NCBI GenBank assembly: GCA_964059195.1
Contig: CAXKWD010000003.1
Span: 17,590,606-17,654,605, forward strand
DNA: 64,000 nucleotides
Direction of reading: 5' to 3'
Origin: Ectobius pallidus
Taxonomy: Eukaryota > Arthropoda > Insecta > Blattodea > Ectobiidae
Both the position numbers and the translations under genes were made by a program. The notes under the pieces were generated by a model. That model saw only the letters and a program-made list of their open reading frames with translations. It was not told the DNA's origin and did not search any database. This document shows positions 36,341 to 48,700 of the stretch, piece by piece. The stretch's first letter is position 1, and each line of letters begins with the position of its first letter.

Positions 36341-36965
36341 CTTAAAATATTACCTTCATTTTAAGGAAAAGAGTACAGTATTAATAATTTAATAAAAATA
36401 TATTAAACTAATATTCACGGCGCTACGTCCCGTAAAAGGACAGGGCCTCACAGCTCCGTCATCTACCTCTCATTTGCGATTTTATTAGAAGATGGCAGGG
36501 AGTAGGGCATATAGTCAGTTTACTGATTCTCACATGCGTTTTTATGGGTTTTCTATGCGTTTTTCGTTACTTCTTTATTATGTAGCTTGCTGAAACAGCC
36601 TTGGAAGAGTCGTGACTATCACAAAGCTATGTTCCGGGCAGGACAACCACTACCCTTATGGTATTTTATATTAGACTAACGTTTTTCAAAATATTAAAAA
36701 GTCTGCTATGTGTTTAAGAAAAACTATTTTGTTTGTAACTGAAAAAAAGACGTTAAAATAGTAATAGTAATAATATTATAAGCCCCGACAAGCAACATTA
36801 TCCTGTATTGTTTAATAATTATTATGCTTTATCTATTCGATGATTATGATTTATTACGTTTAATAGACAACTGTTTATTCACTCAAACGAAGACTCGTCT
36901 CTAGTGTGGTAAAAATGAATAAATACAATTTTGGGGCCTATGTTCAAAGCGGGCCCCTCCCGCCC

Positions 36966-36985
36966 CCACCTTGGTACGCCACTGC
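36966..36985. repeat. Single hAT-like terminus
   Basis: CCACCTTGGTACGCCACTG has the form of a right end of the poly-G hAT group (compare CAGTGGCG... at 29880). The left partner was not found. Confidence 0.35.
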
Positions 36986-37051
36986 ATTGAATCTATTGTT
37001 AGATTTTAAACAGGTAGTTTATTTTCCAAGAAACATGCTTTATATTACATA

Positions 37052-37409
37052 CAGTTAGAGTCCCGCTATTCCGAACTAATTGGGACCGAACACCGTTCGG
37101 TTTAGCGGGAATTCGGAATAGCGGATTTCATGAATAATGTCAACGTATTGACTTGTTAAGGCGTAAATTAAGTGCGGGGAGTTGTATAAATGGAGCCGAC
37201 ATGTGCAGCTTTCATTCCAGTTTGGTTTCAGGCGTTTATATCAAGCTTAGGCTCTATGTATGTCTCAATTTAACTTCTTTGTATAACAATAAATGTACGT
37301 TTTCACGAAAGTCTTTTTAATTTCACCTCTTTTTAAGTTGAAAAAATCGGTATTTTTTCTTAACTCTGTTCGGAATAGGCGGATTTTCGGAATAGCAGGG
37401 ACTCTACTA
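37052..37409. mobile_element. pogo/Tigger-like MITE, second copy
   Basis: Ends CAGTTAGAGTCCCGCTATTC ... GAATAGCAGGGACTCTACTA with TA on both sides; 358 bp. Internal GTTCGGTTTAGCGGGAATTC is a secondary inverted copy. Related to 24868-25217. Confidence 0.75.
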
Positions 37410-37849
37410 TATTATGCTTTTACGCTTTTTTTTAAATTGTGCTTTTAAAACTTATTTTATACAGACCCTTAGACCCCCAAAAACGTGTTCTGGGTAGCAG
37501 CCACATGTCTAAAACCCTTTTATGCTTTTTATACTTATTGTACTTTTGTGTTACTCTGTCCATCAACATCTCATATCGAAAGCTTCACAGGCAGCTCCCG
37601 CAAAGATCTTGCAGGCAGGCGTGAAATATCTCGGAATTAAGGAAACCTTAATAATAATACAGTGACACCACATAGCGTGATTATTACCGTCATAACTGTA
37701 CATAGCCAATGACTACCTAAACATGACGCATAAGTAGAATAACTTTCATATTGGCGCGCCTCTCGTTTAGAACCTTGAACACTTAACGTCGGAGTTATGC
37801 AGATGAATTGGTAGATTCTCTCATCGCGGTGGGAATGTAGTATTTCACG

Positions 37850-37910
37850 CAGGGACGTAGCCAGGGTTTTGGTTCGGGAGGGCCCCTCCGATTTTGAAAA
37901 AACAAACAAA
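37850..37910. repeat. Single hAT-like terminus with (CAAA)n
   Basis: CAGGGACGTAGCCAGGGTTT matches the left-end style of the hAT elements here, followed by an ACAAACAAAC tract. No right end was found. Confidence 0.4.
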
Positions 37911-38808
37911 CAAACAAAAATCAAGAACTTTTGTCGGTTACAAACAAAATAGTTTTTATTGAAACACATACCAGACCTTTTATTGTTCCAAAGTAATATT
38001 TTGAAAAATGTTAGTCTAAACATAAAATTCCACTCTTTTATTTAACAATACTAAACGAGAAGTACAGACGGGTGAACGGAAACTTTCCGATGTTTCTGGT
38101 TTCTTAGTGTTTTTCTTTATTTAAAGTTGGCATCGAATCTCCTTATCATTTGTGTTTTACACTAGCCTTGGGTGAGCCAATCTCTTATTGGTTTGAGTTC
38201 AAGTCCGACCACATGCATTATAGCCTATGAGAAACTACGTGAGCGGCGAAAGGGGCTAGAAGGCGTGCTCACAATGAATACCTAGATCAGCCCCTGTCTG
38301 AATCCAACTCGTATTGGTTTGATGTCAAAAGTCTGCCACTCAACCTATGAACATAGGTCAGGATTGGGGGACTAAGACACACATTAGGTGGAGGGTGGAT
38401 GAAATTGTCTTTTACATTGTACGTACAGTCATTTGAAGTGATAAGGGAAATGGACAACAAACAGAAAGTTTTTTTTCTTTTCAGAAACAATGTTGAGATT
38501 ATTTCTGAAATCATTATGTTCGTTTGACGAATCTAGAGGCTGCTTGAAGTATCCGTCATAGCGAAAATAGGGTGATGAGCAGGGGTGGGGATTGGGCATG
38601 GCAGAGCCGGTTTAGAATTCCCTTACCAACATATTGGAAAGATCCCATGCACTCGACTGTACATTTTAATTTTGTGAAATGAAAATTACGCATTTAGCAA
38701 ATAATACCTTATTTAAAAGTGAAACGGTGTAATCATAGTGACTCAGTAAGATTAATTAGTAACTGTTTCAAAATATTTACTCTTCTAAAATAGTCTCATA
38801 CAGAATGG

Positions 38809-38832
38809 TAATATATATATATATATATATGC
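38809..38832. repeat. (TA)n microsatellite
   Basis: A run of TA dinucleotides in otherwise featureless AT-rich DNA. Confidence 0.9.
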
Positions 38833-39654
38833 TATGTTTTGAAAAAAAATATATTTTTTTTATATTCTATTCTAAAACTTGGTCACTTGCATTTGCCATT
38901 TTTACAAGGTTGAATGCGAACCGAGGTTCGGTTTATTGTGTTCTTTAAATGTTTATTATAGCCTTTCTGCCCTGTATATAAAGTAATAACATTACTGACT
39001 GTCCTTATACCCCATCCATTTTATTATCATATAGATTAACCACAACCCACATTAATCTATTATTAAATCTATTATTAAATCTATTAATTTATTATCAACC
39101 CACATCACATAGATTTTGGGAAAGTTTACCTTCAGCTATTTTATTACCAAATTACAAGTATGACTGTTACCACTTGTCTATTTCTTCAATTTAATTTATC
39201 ATCATTTTTTAAGAAAATACTAATTGAAAATTCTATAGATTGGCAATGTTTGCAAAAATTAAAGTTGCGGGGAAACAGCAATCAGAGTTTAGCATGCATT
39301 TCAGGACTCTTACTTTGAGATTTGCATAATTTGTCCTTTACGCCCTAATCTTTCACTTTTGGTAACATGGTTTATGCATTCTTCTTTCCTTATTTCTGTT
39401 TCTCCATAAACCATATAAGTGAATTAGTAATTTGCAGGGCAGCAGGTAATTTCATAAGCAGCACTGTCCGAGGTCGTTAAAAGTGGAGTCTTTACATCCG
39501 ATAAAGGCACAAGTATGCACATGTTGTTTGTTATTTATTATTTTACATGGTACTTCTGGCATCATTGCACTGAAGTGGTGGTACTCTAGGGAAAAGTTTG
39601 AAAACTTTCTGAACTGAATTCTGCTAAATACAAATTTGTTTTGTTTGTTTACAG

Positions 39655-39768
39655 TTGCTGGACATGCTGAAGTTCTACTCTCGCTTTGAGATCAGTGACG
39701 AGACTGGTGATCCGCTGACAGATCATGACATGACTCAGATCCATTACTCCAGGATCACTTCGTTACAG
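39655..39768 (+). CDS. AQR: AQR exon a (first recognisable exon)
   Basis: The acceptor tttgtttacag precedes TTG CTG GAC ATG and the donor is CAG|gtatat. It encodes 38 codons in phase 0-0, beginning [13 protein letters not shown] and ending RITSLQ, part of the N-terminal alpha-helical (armadillo-like) domain. The first TTG is an internal leucine, not a start codon. Confidence 0.95.
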
Positions 39769-42700
39769 GTATATACCTCCATCATTACTGTAACTGAATT
39801 GTTAGAATGTGACACAAATATTGTACTTGATTCTTCTCTTACTCTGAACTTAACTGTTCTAGGGTAGTTTTGAATGTTTTAAGTGTATATTACATTTAAT
39901 TTTGTTCGTCGTCTCCGCTTACCGATAAAATCTAGAAGTCTAGAACAGAAGCAGTATTATGTTAATAGTAATAATATTCAAAATTATTTTGGGATGAAAT
40001 ACACCATAATTTACTAAGAGGCATATCCACAAAGTAAGTTTCCCTGGGGCACATACTTTTGAACATCTATGCAGAGATGCCAACTGCTACGGAATTTCCG
40101 TAGTTTCTACGATTTTCTTGAATTTGCTACGGCATTACGGAAATTGTCCTACATATTACGGATTTTACGAATCCCAATATCTATTTTTCGTTTCTCCCGC
40201 GAACATAAAGAAAGTTAATGTGTCAGCAGAGATGCCTACTGTTATCATGAGAAATAGTTTGTAAAAAAAAATCCGTTGTGTTGGCGACATTGGACATGAG
40301 TGTGTGTTAACCAGAGATGTTATGTCTTACAGTTATAACATAATTGTAGTTATAACATGTTTGGTGTTAACATATTTCCTCTTTTTTATTGTCACTATAA
40401 TGCCGCTGACGACTGCCGACGCCGTTGCTTGCTAGAAGTTTTATTGAGTGTTGCAGTGCAAGCAGAATATTGAGGAAATATGTCGTGTAAACGTAAAATC
40501 AGTGACGAGTCTGATGGACAAAAAAGAACTGCCGCAAATCAGCAGTATCGAAAGCAGTATACGGAAGTGTTTCCTTGCCTCGGACCTTCAAAAATTTCAC
40601 CGAATCACGTCTCTTGTGAAACCTGTAATTGTGATTTTTCGGTTAAACATGGAGGACTCACACTACTGATAACCACCTTTCAAGGTTGGCATCTCTGTCT
40701 ATGTCGTAGAAGTCTGCCGCCAGGTATTTGAGTCACTGTCACAAACATCTCTGCCTCTCTGTCATTCTTTGTCATTTCTTTAGGTGTATTAAAAGATGGA
40801 AATGACTGGGAGCAAAGTCCTGGCTGTAGGGTGGATGTTTAAACACCTCCTAGCAAGTCTTCTGCAGAAATTGTTCAAAAGTTGGTGCTATGGTAAGACA
40901 AATGTTTCAATTCCAGTGGCAAATATGTTGAAAAATAGCTGAACACTGGCTGTCGCATTAAATATTTCCTTGGAATTGTGGTTTGTTTCTGTAAACAGCC
41001 CCAGGGGAAACTTACTTTGTGGATGCGCCTTGTATTATTGTCTACCAGTGTCCTGCATGTCTGGGCATCAATAGCATTTTGAGATTAAATCAATTCTCAT
41101 CTTCATTAAAGCATCTCAATCAATTTTGAGATTAAATTGAAAAATAATCTAATACCTGACTGTAAAGTACCTAATGTTTCTGAGAATTAGTATTACATAT
41201 TGCAGTTGAATACAATATAGTCTCTATGTTCAATCTCTGTTTATGTCAGTCGCTTCTGACTGCACATCTTCGTTGTATTAGTGTGTCGTAAGAATAACAC
41301 CATGAGTACTGACACCAGTAGAAAACTTTGGTTAATCCTGAAAGGGTTAATAATCTCTTATTTGTGTAGAATTGAGATTACAAACTTGTGGTCACTTCCT
41401 ATTTTCAGAAAGCAGCTTATGCCAAATTTCCTGATTTGCGAGGATTCTCCTTGGCAAATGTTGCAAGTGTGGACACAAGGGAAGCTCTTCTTAAACACTT
41501 CGGACCTCTCAGGTAAGATAACCTGCAGGTTAAATTACACAACCTTTCTTAAATTTGTTCAAACATCCATTCCACGGAATGTGAGCCTGAAGTGTCCAGA
41601 TCATAACAACCTTTTAATATTAATTTAAAAAATATGCCATCATTGAAACATTTTGAAATTAATTTTGAGATTTAGTTCTTCAGTAGACTAGTATTGATGG
41701 ATGCAGCATTGCCACTGAAATGTCGGGGAAACTCGACCTTCAAACCTAGCTGACATCCCGAGAAGTCTTCATTCATACAGTAAGGTGGATAATCTGAAGT
41801 CATACAGTAAACATTGTTGTTCACAGAGAAAGTGGAAATGCTAAAATACTTTATAGTGGCTTGTCTGTGCGAAAATCTAGAATTTTTTATAATCCTGCAT
41901 TTATAGCAAAAATAAATTCTCAAATACATTTTTTAATTGGTTGGTTAAAAACCCGTTTTAACTATGGAAGAGTTTTTAATCTATGCCCTAGTGTGGTTTT
42001 ATGTTTATATTGTATCTTATACCATGTCAATGCCTTTATTGTGCCACCTGAAAAAATAATTCTAAATGTAAATCTATGAATTTGGTCATTTCTTTCACTA
42101 ATGAAAGTGTTCTTACTTTTAGCCAAGAGAAACTCCGAAGCATAGCGACATACCTAAATTTAGTTCCACCTCCGGACAAGGACGATGTGGAAGATTGGTA
42201 TCGTCTGGATCGAGATTTCCTGCTTGAACTATTGGTAAATTGCTATTTTTTATTATCCTGATCTAAGGAATTGCCTCATTATATTTACTTTAATGTATTT
42301 GTCTTTTTATATTTTTAAAAATCTGATGTACAGATCTCTTAGCTTTATAAGATATTTCAAGGAAGAAGGAAGAATATTTCATTATATTTTCAATACTTGG
42401 CACCAGAGATTGTATGGTAGAATCTGTGTAAACCAACATACATGATGCCAGCAGGTTTCGGATGAACGCAGATTCCCAAATTGCTGATTTTTAAAAAGTA
42501 TTACAGGAACAGGTTATGTTTTATATTAACACATATCAACTCACATTAACTTGTCATGCATGTAACATGTTTAATTACATTTGTAGGTATCGAGACATGA
42601 ACGAAGAGCTTCACAGTTGCAAGCTCTAAATGAGATGCCACTGTATCCAACTGAAGAAATTATATGGAATGAAAACATTGTCCCCAGCGAGTACTTTTCA

Positions 42701-45700
42701 GGGGAAGGTTGTCTAGCTTTGCCGAAACTTAACTTGCAGTTCTTGACTCTTCATGATTATTTACTTCGAAATTTCAACTTGTTTCGACTGGAATCTACAT
42801 GTGAGTACCTATATACTTAAGAGAATATACCATAACTCAGTACAATATAAGTTAAATTTGTCTTTTAAGGTATTTAATTACAGTTAAAGACTATACAGGT
42901 ACAGATACAAAGTAGCTAGTTATCTTGCCGTGTGCTCCCCTGATGAGACCTATGACTTCAAATTCTTTCAAGCGATACTACCTTGTAGTAGGGAATAATA
43001 GGCATTTAAATATTTCTCTTCTTTACATTCAGATGAGCACAGTATTTCTTCAGACAAATCAGATAAATAATTAAGATTACTTTAGATGCTTAAATGTTCA
43101 TCATCATCATCATCACGGTTTTTTTTTATGTATGTCTGCATCTTCTGTATTCTCAATCTCCAAGCCCCTCTATCCTCCCATAGATTCTCCGGGATGTTTT
43201 TCTGCTTCATGTCTTCTTGATCCCATTAAACCATGTCTTCTTTGGTGTGCATCTTTCCTTTCTGCCCAGAGGATTCCAACTGAAGATCTTCTTTGGTAAT
43301 CTCTCCTACCACATCCTTCTCACATGACCATACCACATGAGTTGCTGTTCTTTAATTTCATCTATTATAGTGTGTTTTACTTCCATTTGTTCCCGAATTT
43401 CTTCATTTCTAATTCTTTCCATCCTAGAAATTCTATTTGCTCTTCTCCAAAAATCCATTTCTGTTGCTAATGTGAAATGTTACGTTATGTTAATATTTAT
43501 GATATATTTAAATAAACTGATTTTTTTTTTTTCCTCAGATGAAATTCGACAAGATATTGAAGATGCTGTTAGTCGATTAAGTCCATGGTAAGTATATCTG
43601 AATACCAAAATAGAGTAGAGTAGATTGTCATCACATAACCTTTACATTAATCAGCGGAAAGCTGGTACAGCACCACAGATTATCTTTGGCAGCGTATAGG
43701 TATAGCCATACAACATGGCAATGCCGCAAGCATTATGGGGACAATTCAAAATTCTTGTTCCCTAAAGGAATTATTATTTTATTTTTAAAGTTCTTATTCC
43801 TATAATACAGGCTGACCCCGTTTTCTTTGTTTTCGTATAGAGAACTTTGCCAAGCTCCAACCATTTGAAAACAAAACAACAACAACAACAACTTTGCCAG
43901 TTCTTAGAAAAATATAATGTACAGTGTCTATTTAATAAAAGTTTACAACTTGTCATAATGTAAGTGAAGAGAAAGAAGTCTTATATATAGAAGAGAATCT
44001 AATCATTGAATTTTCATCCTGTAAAAATTCAGCTATTGAGTAATATGCTTTTCTTAGCCAAAAATTTTTACTTTTGCTTTCAGTTGCTTCTTATTCATTG
44101 TTTTTGTTTCTTGTGAAAATTTGTTTTGACACCCATATCTTGTGGGCATCGTTCATAAAGGGCTAACTTATGAAGAGAGAAATATAACATCTTTTTGTGT
44201 CTGGTATTATGACTATGTGACTGTTGAGATCTATTTTGTTTTAAATCTGCGGGAAGCCTGTGTTCACAGTATTTACAGTGAAGTGGTACTATAAATGGAT
44301 TGATAGTATAATGTGGTTTTACTCTCATCTTTGCCTACTTGGTTTCTCCAAACAGTGTTTCATCCACCATCATTGTCATCCTCAGCTAATCTCCAGCAGT
44401 TTTGAATTTCCATATTTGCTTGTCTTAATGAAATTAGTAGAGTGAAGTTGGTGTGGGTATGTTTAATGAGGTTTATAAGCTTTGACGCACATATACAGGG
44501 CAGTCTCGTTCAAAATTTCTACCTGCCACAGACATATACCATATTTATCCATATAATTCATACCATCGCAAAATTCATGCATGGGAAATTATAATGTAAA
44601 ATTTTTAATTTCTATATAATCTGTAATATTTCATATATTTATTATTTTTCTGAAACCTCTTCCAGGAACTAGTAAGTGCTATTGTGTTGTCAGTCAAAAG
44701 CCTTGCTTTCATTGTGAACTGTGACTTTAGAATTTTTTCCAAATACCACAGCAACTGTATAACGGTAGATTTCTAAGCCCTTCTGCCTGCTGGGAGTGGG
44801 ATAGCAGTTTATATCGTGCTACTGTACTGCATACAGGCAGTCATTGAGATTAAAAGATCCAGTTTCAATGATACAAAGTGCAGTCAAGTTACCATAATGT
44901 ACAAAAAATATTCAAGTCGTACTGCAAGTTTCAAATTGAAAGTGACTGAAAAAATGGAGTGGATCTGAACAAGACTATAGTTCTGAGGAAAACCAATACT
45001 GGAGCTCTGGAATTTTTCACACATTGTTTTTGTTCAAATAAATCAAATTTAAACAATTTTGTAATGGTTTAATAATTTCCTTTATGGAAAAATTATGCAT
45101 CCTATTTTAGATTACAAAATTAGCATAAAAAAGGGTGTGAATTACATTAGTACGTACATCATTCATGTGCGCACTTGATTCACTGGATGAAGGAAAATAT
45201 TTTGGGGTGCAATTTACATTTTCAGTCAGTATTTAATTTTGGAAATGTAGGTAAATTCTTAATTCAGAATTAATATTTACTCATTAATTCAGTTTTTTTT
45301 TTCCTTTGTAGGAAAGCTGAAGATAGCAGCATTTTTTATGGGGGCTGGGCTAGAATGGCTCAACCCATTGTCAATTTTGCTGTTGTAGAAGTTGCTAAAC
45401 CCAACATAGGTAAGTGGCAAGATATATATATAGTGCAACTTGAAGAAGATTTAAAAAATGGAGTGGATGCCTGGATATCCTTTCTTTTTAGGATATAATC
45501 TCCAATAAAATCCTTGAAGGTTTAGAGGAAGCTAATATCATTTCTTTACATTTCAGGGGAAAAGAGGCCTTCACGAGTGAGAGCTGATGTGACAGTGAAT
45601 TTAAGCGTGAGGAATGAGATCAAGGCTGAGTGGGAAAACCTGCGCAAACACGATGTTTGTTTCCTCATTACAGTGAGACCTACCATGCCAATAGGTAAGA

Positions 45701-48700
45701 TGCTAGTTTTAAAAATCAGAGTGCTTAACTTGGATCTATAGATCAGTAGAGGCACCTTTTTACGGGTATGGTGAAAATTTTCACCACTTGAGAGTGGAAG
45801 TAGTCTTCAAATTTTATATAAGGTGCTACCCAGAAGTTCCCAAAATTGTTAAGTAGCATGTAACTAAGTGGTAGTACAAAAACTTCTGCTTGGTGACACT
45901 TTATACATCTCTTGTAAGTAAGTGTGACAAATGGCTTCATTATGAGTGAATGCATTAAGCATTTGTGAGCGATTTTATGTTGTCTGTTGCTTACATTGAG
46001 ATTTTTCACGACGACGGAAGTGAGGGAACAGTGTGTCTGTGAAAAGTTCTGTTTCAAACTCGGGAGAAATGCCTGAGATGATAAAGCAAGCATTTGGGGA
46101 CGATGCTTCAGGCCAGACTCAAACCTACGAGTGGCTCAGGTGGTTTTAAAATGACCAAATATATGTAGATGAACATGATTGTTCTGGACGGCAATTAACT
46201 GGTATTACACCCAAAAATGTCACTGCTGTTCACACTGTGATCTTGCTAGATCATAGGAAGACCATCGAAGATGACTGCGACGTTGTTGGACTACTATAAG
46301 GCACATGCCAGAGGACTTTTTCCCATGAGTTGTTCTGCGACTACTGAGTGCTAGCAGAAGTCTGCAGGGATCTTCAGAATCAGCTTCATGATCACCTAGA
46401 CTTCCTTTCCAAAATTCCTTTTCAGAATTCAGTAAAAATTCAGGCATTTATGAAATTGACTGTAATACCCTACCTGTGATAAAGTATACATTGGAAAAGT
46501 GAAGAGAAATTTAAATGTAAGGTACAAAGAATACATAAAAATATTAAATACCAACAAACAGAAAAATCTGCAATGGCTCATCATTTCTGGTCTACAGGTC
46601 ATGATTTCAATAGTGAGGCAAAATTACTGAAATGTGTTCAGAAACCATTTGATTTAACTGTTTGGAAAAAAGTATGCATCCAAAAAAACAAAGATAGACT
46701 GATAAATTTTGACGTCTTTAATGACAGTGACCTCATTTCAAAATTCATACACCCTGGAGGACATCTGGTGCATAGAGAAGAAAACTTGTCAGTAGAGATC
46801 AGCTGATGATGTTGGAGAACCCATCGAAGCATAGTTGTAAATTAAGTTTTTACTTACAACAGCTGTGGGAAGTAGAATGTTCTAAAGTTTAATATATAAA
46901 TTTAATTATGTTATTTTCGATTATTTTGCAGGTACAAAGTACAACTACCGTGAACCATTTGTTCCCCAAGTGGGTCTAACCTATGTAAGGGGGTGTGAAA
47001 TTGAGGGCATGCTTGACCAGAATGGCCGCGTTATAGAAGAAGGACCAGAACCTAAGCCCCAGCTTCCAGGAGAGAAGCGTACTTTCCGAGTATGGCTGGA
47101 TTGCAACCAGTATCGCACTGATATGGACAATGCTAATAAAGGAAAAGAGGTAATTATTTAAAGTAAATACTGTACTGTATTTTATGTGCATCTACAGTTC
47201 TTCATGTCATCTTCTTTCGTTATAATGTTTTTCCTGTAAGAAACTTGAAGTTTTCTCGGCATTGAATACTGTATTTTTCAGACTATAAGATGCTCCAGAC
47301 CATACCACACACCTTGATTGTAGGATGAAATTTAAGGGAAAAATAAGTAATATGATTCTAAATTAAAATCATTAAAGAAAATAATATACAGTGCTTTATA
47401 CAAAATCTTTTCTGTTCAGGTGGCATTGCATAAATTTTAAGATAATATACACTTTAATATTCCCTTACTGAATAATTGACTGTTGATTCCTCATGAATGA
47501 CTGAAAATACTTTTGCACCCTGTCACCCTCAATACAACCCACGGTAACTTTTTATAGAGGTCATTGCCTTCATTTAGATCACCCCACAGAAACAACTCCA
47601 CCATTCCTTTCATTTTGGGTTGCATACCTGACTTCCCACCACCCTCAATTTATAATAATTGTGACAAGTGCACTGATGTACAATCTGTGACAGAATTTGC
47701 TACTAATTTAACACCGTGTTCATGATTATGGTATTACCGACAATGTTTACTTTTTTTTAAATAGTTTACTTTGAACCATTAGACACACCCAATGTTCAGG
47801 GCTCTGCCATCTTATGGTCGGGATTTTAATCAGATGAAAATATTGAACATGTCCTGAGAAGAAGTGAGCTTGGTTGGAAATTGAAGCTCCTATTATACTG
47901 TGACAGTGTTGATAGAAAGCAGATCAGGAGCAAAGAAACTAGTGGTGGAACACCAACGTGCTATTGGTTGAACACCAACGTGCTATTGGTTGGAACTTAA
48001 GGCATAGTTGGAACTCATTAGTAGGGATGGTAGATTTCTGCAATCATGATAAATGCTAAATGTTCCCAAATGCTGTCTAATAAGTAATCTTTTTTCTTTT
48101 GAAGCATATGAAGTACGTAATTTCGTTTTTCAGTCCACAATAATATGCAAAATTAGTACAAAATATAAAATGTATGCATTTCTGCAAAATAAGTGCAAAA
48201 TTACATTTTAAGGGTCATTTATGTAATTTTTTAAACTGAAGGTCAAAGATAGTGTCTTTATTTTTTAAACATTGCATGGCTTTATGCCTGCTTATATGCT
48301 TGAAGCTACTGTAACTGGAAAATCAATAAAATGCACTTAATAACGCACAGAATTTGTAAAACCTAATTTTCCAATAATAAAATTTTTCCATCCCAGATAG
48401 CTACAAAATGCTAAATTTTAATGTTAAAATTTCTATAAAGTGCTAAATTTTATTTTTTCAAAATGCTAAATCTGTACTTTTTAGTTGCTAAATTCTACCA
48501 TCCCTACTCATTAGCCCTGATTTATTCCAATTTTGTTGGAGCTAACTTAACTGTCAGATTCCAGGCCTGACCGATTCAAGTCTGTTGTCCCTGTTGAAAT
48601 TATTGCTTTGGAGTTCTATATCGTCAGCCTCAGCCGTCTACTGGGATGCATTGCCTGTCTTACTTGGCATAGAAAAGTTTTACAATACATGTAGTAATAT

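Larger units (their letters stand above)
1..39654. other. Transposon-filled region upstream of the first AQR exon seen
   Basis: No host exon was recognised here. Exon a starts in phase 0 after a good acceptor, so another coding exon must lie 5' of it. The region is therefore probably one very large AQR intron or the left part of it. Inside it, the stretches 1-500, 3100-3840, 5700-6140, 7000-7700, 12040-12450, 14100-15040, 15730-16540, 21235-21940, 22335-23060, 27000-28950, 34000-35330, 35640-36140, 36345-37050 and 37410-39650 show nothing I can name beyond AT-rich sequence, short frames without family signatures and small repeat scraps. Confidence 0.6.

Noticed and set aside
37637..38023. 128-codon minus-strand frame
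   Set aside because: No domain recognised, and it spans a hAT-like terminus and a CAAA repeat, so it is unlikely to be coding.
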